From: Candidatus Micrarchaeota archaeon CG08_land_8_20_14_0_20_59_11
GTDB lineage: Archaea > Micrarchaeota > Micrarchaeia > Norongarragalinales > Norongarragalinaceae
Reading direction: 5' to 3'
Length of the DNA stretch: 6,764 nucleotides
Assembly (NCBI GenBank): GCA_002763345.1
Contig: PEXZ01000079.1
Coordinates: forward strand, 1-6,764
Part shown: in pieces, positions 1 through 5,490 of the stretch
How the letters are laid out: each line of letters opens with the position of its first letter
Numbering within the stretch: the stretch's first letter is position 1
Translations under genes and position numbers: made by a program
Notes under the pieces: model-generated
What the model was told of the DNA's origin: nothing
What the model saw: only the letters and a program-made list of their open reading frames with translations
The model's database searches: none

Positions 1-211
1 CCAGCGTGGAGCCGATTGTCCCGTATACGGCGACGGTCAGGGGGTCGAATCCGAGCAGCCCCGCGGTTACGAGTATCGCCTCCGACGGAATCGGCACGAT
101 GGAGGACTCGAGGAACATGCCCACGAGTATGCCGAGCCCGCCGTAGGCGCCCACCATTGCGGCCACGCCGTCGGTGAACTGCTTTTCAAGCGCAAGAAGG
201 AAATCGGACAT
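1..211 (-). CDS. DedA-family (SNARE-associated, VTT domain) membrane protein, N-terminal part
   Basis: The gene reads on the minus strand from an ATG at 211-209 and runs off the window at base 1, so only the first 70 residues are visible. They start MSDFLLALEKQF and contain FLESSIVPIPSEAILVTAG at about residues 33-51. This glycine/proline-containing re-entrant segment with its ES..PIPSE pattern is characteristic of DedA/VTT-domain proteins. Family members are polytopic membrane proteins, several of which act as lipid scramblases or carriers or in membrane homeostasis. The substrate cannot be told from this fragment. It is divergent from the SpoIIM-like gene, with 50 bp between the starts. No Shine-Dalgarno is evident, and a TATA-like CTTAAAAG lies about 25 nt upstream of the ATG, which fits a leaderless transcript. 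Family assignment is firm; function is not. Confidence 0.85.
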   Translation of the reverse strand, partial: MSDFLLALEKQFTDGVAAMVGAYGGLGILVGMFLESSIVPIPSEAILVTAGLLGFDPLTVAVYGTIGSTL

Positions 212-226
212 CAGGGAAGTTTAGGG

Positions 227-252
227 AAAGCGCTTTTAAGCGTTGGCGCTTT
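227..252. promoter_or_regulatory. Shared divergent promoter region with one central TATA-like box
   Basis: The 50-bp gap between the DedA and SpoIIM-like starts has one clear TATA-like element, TTTTAAG at 234-240 (CTTAAAA on the other strand). Its centre is 25 nt from the plus-strand ATG at 262 and 26 nt from the minus-strand ATG at 211. This is the archaeal TATA spacing for leaderless transcripts in both directions. The box overlaps a perfect 10-bp palindrome, AAAGCGCTTT (227-236), and a third half-site, GCGCTTT, lies at 246-252. The repeats could be an operator, but that is inference. Confidence 0.5.
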
Positions 253-261
253 TCTAGGGAT

Positions 262-1077
262 ATGGTGCTGGACTACCTGATTTCGCCGCGCGAGGCGAAG
301 CGCAGGCCGTACGAGGTGTTCGTCGTCGCGGCGCTGTTCGTGTCGTTCGCCGTCCTTGCGCAGCTGTTCATCCCATCCATCCGCGGCTCAATCATCATAT
401 TCGCCATGGTGCCCGCGATTCCACTGATGTGGTCCCTGCTCGTGCGTGAGGAGCACGACGAGGAGGAGGAGATACAGGCGTGCTACCGCACGCACTACTG
501 GGAGGGCACGTCGGTGACGTCGATATTGTCGCGGCACGCCGCGCTGGTGGAAGTGTTCTCCTTCTTCTTTTTGGGCGCGGTATTCGCGTACGCGGTATGG
601 GCAGCCGCGCTTCCGCCGCAACAGACACAGGCGCTCTACGGCGACCAGCTGAACGAGCTGAACGCGATACGCGGCATGAACACGGGAAAATTCTTCGACA
701 TCGCGCGCTTCGAATACCTGTTAGGGCACAACCTGCAGGTGCTCGGGCTTATGTTCGCGTTCTGCCTGGTTTACGGCATGGGTTCGGTCTACCTGCTGCT
801 CTGGAACGCGTCCATCATAGGACTCGTCGTCGGCGGCAAGATGAACGAGGGGCTGCTCGGCGTAGCGTTCGGATTCTTGTCGCTCCTGCCGCACGGCATA
901 TTCGAGATTTTCGCCTACTTCGTGGCGAGCATGGCGGGCGGGATACTGTCAGTTGCGATAATGCGCAAGCACTACAAGAGCGGCATCTTCAGGTTCGTGC
1001 TGCGGGACGTCGGCGCGCTCACGGCGCTCTCGCTCGTGCTTCTTGCCATCGGGGCGGCTATAGAAAGCGCGTATTAA
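262..1077 (+). CDS. SpoIIM-like (stage II sporulation protein M / DUF95) integral membrane protein
   Basis: This is a 271-residue polytopic membrane protein. Hydrophobic segments lie at about 18-38, 42-60, 95-116, 158-182, 198-236 (probably two) and 250-268. An acidic cytoplasmic-type stretch (EEHDEEEE) is at 63-70. The best family marker is the LLPHGIFEIFAYFVASMAGG block at about 208-227, matching the conserved PHG.fE...a...aGG core of the SpoIIM/DUF95 family. The preceding N..iG.v.GG at 182-192 also fits. Archaeal members have no sporulation role; in Bacillus, SpoIIM belongs to the complex driving engulfment. The molecular function here is unknown, perhaps membrane remodelling or scaffolding. 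The ATG at 262 is favoured because the TATA-like box is 25 nt upstream. Its stop overlaps the convergent guaAA stop. Confidence 0.8.
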   Translation: MVLDYLISPREAKRRPYEVFVVAALFVSFAVLAQLFIPSIRGSIIIFAMVPAIPLMWSLLVREEHDEEEEIQACYRTHYWEGTSVTSILSRHAALVEVFSFFFLGAVFAYAVWAAALPPQQTQALYGDQLNELNAIRGMNTGKFFDIARFEYLLGHNLQVLGLMFAFCLVYGMGSVYLLLWNASIIGLVVGGKMNEGLLGVAFGFLSLLPHGIFEIFAYFVASMAGGILSVAIMRKHYKSGIFRFVLRDVGALTALSLVLLAIGAAIESAY

Positions 1078-1640
1078 CGTTTGCAAACGCGCACGAAGTT
1101 CCCGTATATTTCCGCGCCGTGCTGGGTGTGCACGACCTCGGGGTGGAACAGCGTGCCGTAGATGGGGAGGCGCCTATGCTTGAAGGCATGCCACTTGCAG
1201 TCAGAGGACGATGCCAGAAGCTCGAAGCCCGGCGCGCTCTTGACCTCGTCGTTGTGCGACGCCCAGACAGTGAAACGCTTTGGCATTCCCGCAAACAAAT
1301 CATTCGCCTCCACCACTTCCAGCCCGACGTTCCCGAATTCGGGCGTTTTCGCGGGCGCCACCTTGCCTCCGAAATGAAGCGCAAGGAACTGCTGGCCTGC
1401 GCATACTCCCATCACGGGCTTCTTGAACTCGTCCAGCAGCGCGTGGCATTTCGAGATTTTGGAATCCTCGCCCTTGGCAAGGCGCACCGCGCCGCCGCTG
1501 AGAACTAGACCATCGGCGTCGGCGATTTTCGCGAATGGCACGTCCGGCGGCATTATTTCCGAATCGCACTCTAGGTCGCGCAGGGTGCGCCATATGCGGT
1601 GCGTCCACTGGCTTCCCAAGTCTATGACGGGGACGCGCAT
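1074..1640 (-). CDS. guaAA: GMP synthase subunit A (glutamine amidotransferase)
   Basis: This is a 188-residue class I glutamine amidotransferase. It hydrolyses glutamine and passes ammonia to the ATP-pyrophosphatase subunit, which aminates XMP to GMP in purine synthesis. The sequence shows the N-terminal VIDLGSQ strand (5-11), an LVLSGG oxyanion strand (45-50), the nucleophile elbow VMGVCAGQQ with catalytic C80, the SHNDEV motif (128-133) and the FHPEV motif with catalytic H166 and E168. Length matches stand-alone archaeal GuaAa rather than the fused bacterial enzyme. Its ATG follows the guaAB TGA with one intervening base, indicating an operon and probable translational coupling; only a weak Shine-Dalgarno-like GAGTGGG is seen. 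The stop TAA overlaps the stop of the convergent SpoIIM-like gene. Confidence 0.95.
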   Translation of the reverse strand: MRVPVIDLGSQWTHRIWRTLRDLECDSEIMPPDVPFAKIADADGLVLSGGAVRLAKGEDSKISKCHALLDEFKKPVMGVCAGQQFLALHFGGKVAPAKTPEFGNVGLEVVEANDLFAGMPKRFTVWASHNDEVKSAPGFELLASSSDCKWHAFKHRRLPIYGTLFHPEVVHTQHGAEIYGNFVRVCKR

Positions 1641-1641
1641 G

Positions 1642-2598
1642 TCATTCCCACTCTATGGTTGCAGGCGGCTTGTTCGTCACGTCGAACACCACCCGATTCA
1701 CCTTGTCCTTCATCGCGTTTGTTATCCTGAGGGAAATTTTGTGCAAAACGCCGTGGGGCACCGCGGAATAGTTCGCGGTCATTCCGTCAGCCGCCTCAAC
1801 GGCGCGAACCGCAATCGTGCATCCGTAGGCGCGCACGTCGCCCTGCACGCCGACGCTCTTCACGGGCAGCAGCACGGCGAAATACTGCCAAGGCAGCGCC
1901 ATCTTCCTTTTCCGTGCGGCTGCCTCCAGCTCCTCCTCGACAATTGCGCACGCCTCGCGCACGATTTCAACCCGCTCCTTCGTCACTTCACCGAGGATGC
2001 GTATCGCTAAGCCGGGACCCGGAAACGGCTGGCGCGAGAAAACGTCCGAAGGAATGCCGAGCTCTTTTGCAACCAAACGCACCTCGTCCTTGTACAAGTC
2101 GCGCATCGGCTCGATAAGCAGCAAACCCATCTCCTTCGGCAAGCCGCCGACGTTGTGGTGCGACTTGATGTTGTCGCGGATTCCCGCGCCGCTTTCAATC
2201 CAGTCCGGCGCGATGGTGCCCTGCGCGAGGTATTTCGCCTGGACGCGCCTCGCTTCTTCCTCGAAGATGCGTATGAACAGTCCGCCGATGATTTTGCGCT
2301 TCCTCTCGGGATTGGTGACGCCCTTGAGCCCGTTCAGGAAGCGGGAGGACGCATCAACTATTTTTACGTCCAAGCCGCATTTTTTGAAGTTTTTTCTTGC
2401 GGTTTCCGCCTCGCCCTTGCGCAGCAAGCCAGTATCGACGAAAACGCAGTGGAGTTTCCTGCCGAGCGCCTTCTTCGCGAGCACGGCGGCAGTCGTGGAG
2501 TCCACCCCGCCAGACGTGGCGATAATCGCGTTGCCGTCGGCGTACTGTCCGAGTTCGCCGATTTTCTGGGAAACGAAACGCGCAGCGTCGAATGCCAC
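1642..2598 (-). CDS. guaAB: GMP synthase subunit B (XMP-adenylating ATP pyrophosphatase)
   Basis: This 318-residue subunit activates XMP with ATP and receives ammonia from GuaAA to give GMP. The PP-loop SGGVDST is at 29-35, CVFVDTGLLRKGE at 51-63, the substrate-channel region LAQGTIAPDWIESG at 124-137, KSHHNVGGLP at 145-154, and RQPFPGPGLAIRI at 189-201. The C-terminal dimerisation/XMP-binding tail ends TNKPPATIEWE at 308-318, the normal end of GuaA proteins. Length is normal for the family and no key motif is missing. The start is GTG at 2598-2596: an in-frame stop lies a few codons upstream, and AGGTGG sits four bases before the GTG. It is the first gene of the guaAB-guaAA operon, so the order is opposite to the domain order of fused GuaA. 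Confidence 0.96.
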   Translation of the reverse strand: MAFDAARFVSQKIGELGQYADGNAIIATSGGVDSTTAAVLAKKALGRKLHCVFVDTGLLRKGEAETARKNFKKCGLDVKIVDASSRFLNGLKGVTNPERKRKIIGGLFIRIFEEEARRVQAKYLAQGTIAPDWIESGAGIRDNIKSHHNVGGLPKEMGLLLIEPMRDLYKDEVRLVAKELGIPSDVFSRQPFPGPGLAIRILGEVTKERVEIVREACAIVEEELEAAARKRKMALPWQYFAVLLPVKSVGVQGDVRAYGCTIAVRAVEAADGMTANYSAVPHGVLHKISLRITNAMKDKVNRVVFDVTNKPPATIEWE

Positions 2599-2602
2599 AG
2601 AC

Positions 2603-2608
2603 CCACCT
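2603..2608 (-). promoter_or_regulatory. Shine-Dalgarno of guaAB supporting a GTG start
   Basis: On the minus strand AGGTGG is followed by GTCT and then GTG. This is a good match to the archaeal anti-Shine-Dalgarno and decides the GTG start. Confidence 0.7.
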
Positions 2609-2638
2609 TTAAGTGTTTAAAGGAAACGCATTAAAAAA
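2606..2638 (-). promoter_or_regulatory. guaAB promoter: TATA-like box plus perfect palindrome
   Basis: A TATA-like TTTTTTAA on the minus strand (2638-2631) lies about 36 nt before the GTG. Transcription would then begin near 2608-2610, with a leader of about ten bases. Between the box and the start codon is a perfect inverted repeat: CCTTTAA (2606-2612), a 4-bp spacer, and TTAAAGG (2617-2623). It would cover the predicted initiation site and touch the Shine-Dalgarno. That is a suitable place for a repressor operator, though no regulator is identified. The inner TTTAAA could instead be the TATA box, but it is only about 20 nt from the start codon. Confidence 0.45.
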
Positions 2639-2677
2639 GCCGCGCATCGGGAACAGTGGAAACGACGTTTGTCCTGC

Positions 2678-2685
2678 CTTAATAG
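2678..2685 (+). promoter_or_regulatory. Candidate TATA box for the endonuclease-rtcB operon
   Basis: CTTAATAG is centred about 25 nt upstream of the ATG at 2707 and lies in the divergent gap between guaAB and the endonuclease gene. The position fits a leaderless transcript starting at 2707. The match to a TATA consensus is weak, so the call is tentative. Confidence 0.35.
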
Positions 2686-2706
2686 CGCCGAAATTGAACG
2701 CGATAC

Positions 2707-3606
2707 ATGGGCGGGGGCTTGAGGGCCGTTTTGGACAGAGCGGAGAGGGCGCGGCTAAGTAAGCGTATAATGACGGAATACGAAACGCTCAAGATTTTTG
2801 CCGCGGAATGTGGATTTTCCTACGACGCCATGATTTGTTGGTTAAAGATTGACGGCAAAAAACGGCAGCCGCCCATCGATGCTGTGCAAAAAATCGAAGA
2901 AAAACTTGGCGTAACGGTACGAATATGCGGGTACGAATCTAACAACTCCAGAACCGAAAAACTCCCAACTATAAGCGTTGACGAGCAGTTCGCGCTGATT
3001 GCGGGATTGTTCAGTGCCGAAGGCGACAAGAAGAGCAGAAAGAGAATCTGCATAACGAATACGAATCCGATAGCGATTGAAGCGGTCAGAGCTTTTTTTC
3101 TGAAACTTAACCCCGACGGAAACAAAGTGCGGGAATACGTATATTTTCCAAGCGGAAAACTCGAAACGAGCGCGGCGAAGAATACGCGGCATTACGTGAA
3201 TAAAAAATCGTCGAAAACCTGTAGCATAATTGCGTTATACGATTGCTTCATGAAAATGGCTTTCGAAGAGGCGATGGTGGAACGTGATGGGACAACGGAT
3301 GAACGCCTTGCCGGAGCATTCCTTCAAGGAGTTCTTTGCGGCGACGGCTGCATGGCGTTCAGTCCCGAAAGGAACTATTACGAGATTTCAATTGCATTAG
3401 AGGAGGCGGAAGCCCGAAAAACTAGAAATGCCCTGAAAACGCTCGGCATCGAATTCAAGGAAAAACCGAACGGAAAAATCAAAATCATCACCATACACAA
3501 AAAGAGGAATTTCGAGAAAATACTCGCCTGCGGCGGCTTTTCCCTGCAAATCGGCAAAAACGAGAAGTTAAAAAACGCCATAGCGAATTATACGTATTCT
3601 AGATAA
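2707..3606 (+). CDS. Free-standing LAGLIDADG homing endonuclease with N-terminal HTH-like region
   Basis: This is a 299-residue protein with both LAGLIDADG motifs of a monomeric homing endonuclease. The first is ALIAGLFSAEGD at about 96-107 (acidic residue E105) and the second is GAFLQGVLCGDG at about 203-214 (acidic residue D213). They are about 100 residues apart, as expected for two half-domains. These enzymes cut a long DNA site and promote copying of an intron or intein into empty alleles. Residues about 22-75 (AAECGFSYDAM... through KIEEKLGV) resemble a helix-turn-helix, possibly an accessory DNA-binding part. A second possible start is the ATG at 2770 (residue 22). The first 21 codons are GC-rich, unlike the rest; a 60-nt stretch at 2881-2940 counts 43% G+C against 62% in rtcB. 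It lies 12 bp upstream of rtcB, whose intein lacks an endonuclease. No intein or intron encloses this gene. Confidence 0.85.
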   Translation: MGGGLRAVLDRAERARLSKRIMTEYETLKIFAAECGFSYDAMICWLKIDGKKRQPPIDAVQKIEEKLGVTVRICGYESNNSRTEKLPTISVDEQFALIAGLFSAEGDKKSRKRICITNTNPIAIEAVRAFFLKLNPDGNKVREYVYFPSGKLETSAAKNTRHYVNKKSSKTCSIIALYDCFMKMAFEEAMVERDGTTDERLAGAFLQGVLCGDGCMAFSPERNYYEISIALEEAEARKTRNALKTLGIEFKEKPNGKIKIITIHKKRNFEKILACGGFSLQIGKNEKLKNAIANYTYSR

Positions 3607-3608
3607 AC

Positions 3609-3614
3609 GAGGTG
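3609..3614 (+). promoter_or_regulatory. Strong Shine-Dalgarno of rtcB
   Basis: GAGGTG lies four bases before the ATG at 3619, a near-ideal archaeal ribosome binding site. It sits in the 12-bp gap after the endonuclease stop, which points to rtcB being translated from an operon mRNA rather than a leaderless one. It also fixes the start of exon 1. Confidence 0.8.
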
Positions 3615-3618
3615 TAGA

Positions 3619-5486
3619 ATGGAATTCAAAAAGATAAGGGAGGGCGTGTTTGAAAACGAAAAGGTCCGCGTGTACGCCGTCGACGAATTGTTCGATTCGA
3701 TGAAACGCGACCGCACGCTTTCCCAGATACAGAACGTCGCAGCGCTCCCGGGACTGGTGGGCAAAGCGATGGTCATGCCCGATGGGCACGAAGGATACCG
3801 CCGAGAGCAAGCGCTCTGACGGCCTTTAACGGTTTTCCCATCGGAGGCGTGGCCGCGTTTTCCCTTGACGAGGGCATAGTTTCGCCAGGCGGCGTGGGGT
3901 ATGATATCAATTGCCTCGCTGGCGACACCAAAATAACGCTAGCGGACGGCTCAAAGGTTAAAATAGCTGACCTAGAAAAAAACTTCCAAGAAGTGGGTTG
4001 TGGCAACGGCTTGGTCCTGCTCCAAAAAATAAAAAGCTTAAAGGTTAGGACGCTTGATGGTGAAGGCGAAGCCGTTTACCTCATGAAAGGCAGGAACAAA
4101 ACCTTTAGACTCAAAACCGCAAAAAATTTCGAGATAAACGCTACCGAGGACCATCCGTTTCTAACAGAGGAGGGCATGAAGCCTCTTGGCAAACTATGCG
4201 TTGGAGACAGCGTTGCGGTCTATGCCAAAGCAGGCATTGCCTTCGATAAAATTGTTGAGATAACCGCTTGCGGAGAAAGCGAGGTTTACGACATAACAGT
4301 CGAAAAAGACCACAACTTCGTTGCAAACGGTTTCATCGTTTCAAATTGCGGCGTCCGACTGCTGCGCACGGACCTGCGCGCCGAGGACGTCAAGCCGAGG
4401 GCGAAGGAACTCGTGCAGACGCTCTTCGCCAACATACCGTCGGGCGTGGGCAGCAAAAGCAAGATTCGGCTGGATGCGAAGCAGCTCGGCGAGGCTGTTA
4501 CGCAAGGCGCGGCGTGGGCGGTTGAGAAGGGCTACGGGGTTCCCGATGACATAGAACACTGCGAGGAGAACGGCTGCATGAAAGGCGCCGACTTCTCGAA
4601 AGCAAGCGACATGGCGAAGAAGCGCGGGGCGCCCCAGTTCGGAACCTTGGGAAGCGGCAACCACTTCATAGAGATTCAGAGGGTGGAGCGGATACTCGAT
4701 GCGGATATTGCGAAGGCATTTGGCATAACCAGCGAAGGCCAGGTCACGGTCATGATTCACTCGGGTTCCCGCGGCTACGGACATCAGGTTTGCGACGACT
4801 ACATCCGCGTCATGCTCGGAGCCGCCCAGAAATACAAAATCCAACTGCCGGACAAGGAGCTGTGCTGCGCGCCGCTTTCCAGCGACGAGGCGCGGGACTA
4901 CCTCGGCGCGATGAACAGCGCCGTGAATTACGCATTCTGCAACCGGCAGGTGATGACGCACGGGGTTAGGGAAACGTTCGCGCGGGTTTTCGGAAAGCCG
5001 TGGGAAACAATGGGCATGCAACTGGTTTACGACGTGTGCCACAACATCGCGAAGATGGAAGAGCACGGCGGCAAAAAGGTTTGCGTGCACCGGAAAGGCG
5101 CCACGCGGGCTTTTTGGAAGGGAAGGGAGGAAATACCCGCGGCATATCGTTCCATCGGGCAGCCGGTCATCATCCCCGGAAGCATGAATACGGCGTCCTA
5201 TCTGCTCTGCGGGCTCGAAGGAGCCGCGGAAACGTGGGGCTCCACGTGCCACGGCGCCGGAAGGACGATGAGCAGGCACGAGGCTCTTCGCGCGTTCCGC
5301 GGAATAGACGTGCAGAAAAAAATGGAAGCCGATGGCATCGCGGTGAAGGCGATGGAGCCGCAAATACTCGCAGAAGAGGCGGGCGGGGCGTACAAGGACG
5401 TCGACGCCGTCGTGCGCAGCGTTGAAAAGGCGGGACTGTGTAAGATTGTGGCGCGTTTCGTGCCTATGGGCGTAATAAAGGGTTGA
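3619..5486 (+). CDS. rtcB: RtcB tRNA-splicing ligase, interrupted by a BHB intron and a mini-intein
   Basis: The coding sequence is best read as join(3619..3796, 3829..5486): 611 codons, giving a 466-residue ligase after removal of the 145-residue intein. RtcB joins RNA ends bearing a 2',3'-cyclic phosphate to 5'-OH ends, using GTP and Mn2+, in tRNA exon ligation. Family motifs in order: MPDGHEGY then GFPIGG, split by the intron; SPGGVGYDIN then CGVRLLRT, split by the intein; GSGNHFIE; MIHSGSRGYGHQ; CHNIAKME; HRKGATRAF; GSMNTASY; CHGAGR. Expected metal ligands are present: D85, C88, H193, H225 and H319 (mature numbering). H389 of CHGAGR is the expected guanylylated histidine. Without RNA splicing, exon 1 runs through R-R-E-Q-A-L into TGA (3817-3819), giving a 66-residue fragment. 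A GTG at 3849 opens the downstream frame but would omit a conserved segment. GSMNTASY has N where G is usual. Confidence 0.9.
3797..3828 (+). other. Predicted 32-nt archaeal bulge-helix-bulge intron in rtcB mRNA
   Basis: Frame and homology require removal of 32 nt between the Tyr and Gly of HEGY/GFPIGG. Three junction placements give the same spliced product, and the one used here matches a canonical BHB exactly. The central 4-bp helix is AAGG (3791-3794) with CCUU (3823-3826). The 3-nt bulges are AUA (3795-3797) and UAA (3827-3829). The intron-side helix is CCG (3798-3800) with CGG (3820-3822), continued by AGAGC (3804-3808) with GCUCU (3813-3817) around loop AAGC. The exon-side helix is C3789-G3790 with C3830-G3831; if A3788 is bulged it extends through C3787-G3832 and three G-U pairs. 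Cutting after the second base of each bulge gives GGAU joined to ACGG, restoring Gly-Tyr-Gly. Splicing endonuclease and RtcB would be the processing enzymes. Confidence 0.85.
3912..4346 (+). mobile_element. RtcB mini-intein without endonuclease domain
   Basis: This is a 145-residue in-frame intein. It starts with the nucleophile Cys1 (CLAGDTKITLADG, block A). Block B is ATEDHPFL, with T78 and H81 of the TxxH motif. Block F is VYDITVEKDHNFVAN (about 125-139), and block G ends GFIVSN with terminal Asn145. The first C-extein residue is Cys, which in the mature enzyme becomes the active-site metal ligand C88 in DINCGVRLLRT. The usual penultimate His is Ser144 here, a variation known in active inteins. 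There is no LAGLIDADG region between blocks B and F, so it cannot home by itself. It is A/T-richer than the host gene (42% G+C at 4021-4080 against 62% at 4381-4440). Inteins in RtcB are known from other archaea, for example Pyrococcus horikoshii. Confidence 0.93.
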
Positions 5487-5490
5487 TTCT

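Noticed and set aside
480..1508. Long plus-strand open frame crossing the SpoIIM-like gene and guaAA
   Set aside because: It is Arg/Ala/His-rich with no domain, and overlaps two well-supported genes in other frames.
2707..3606. Endonuclease gene as part of an intron or split intein
   Set aside because: No splice motifs or intein blocks flank it, and it has its own start and stop; it is simply next to rtcB.
3619..3819. rtcB as a frameshifted pseudogene or sequencing error
   Set aside because: The gap is exactly 32 nt of extra sequence, not a lost or gained base. It forms a canonical BHB, and its removal gives a perfect motif with all catalytic residues downstream intact. Read-level confirmation is still needed.
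3849..5486. Independent gene starting at GTG 3849
   Set aside because: The GTG is the Val of the conserved GFPIGGVAAF run and has no suitable ribosome site. The protein would lack the first 66 residues of RtcB.
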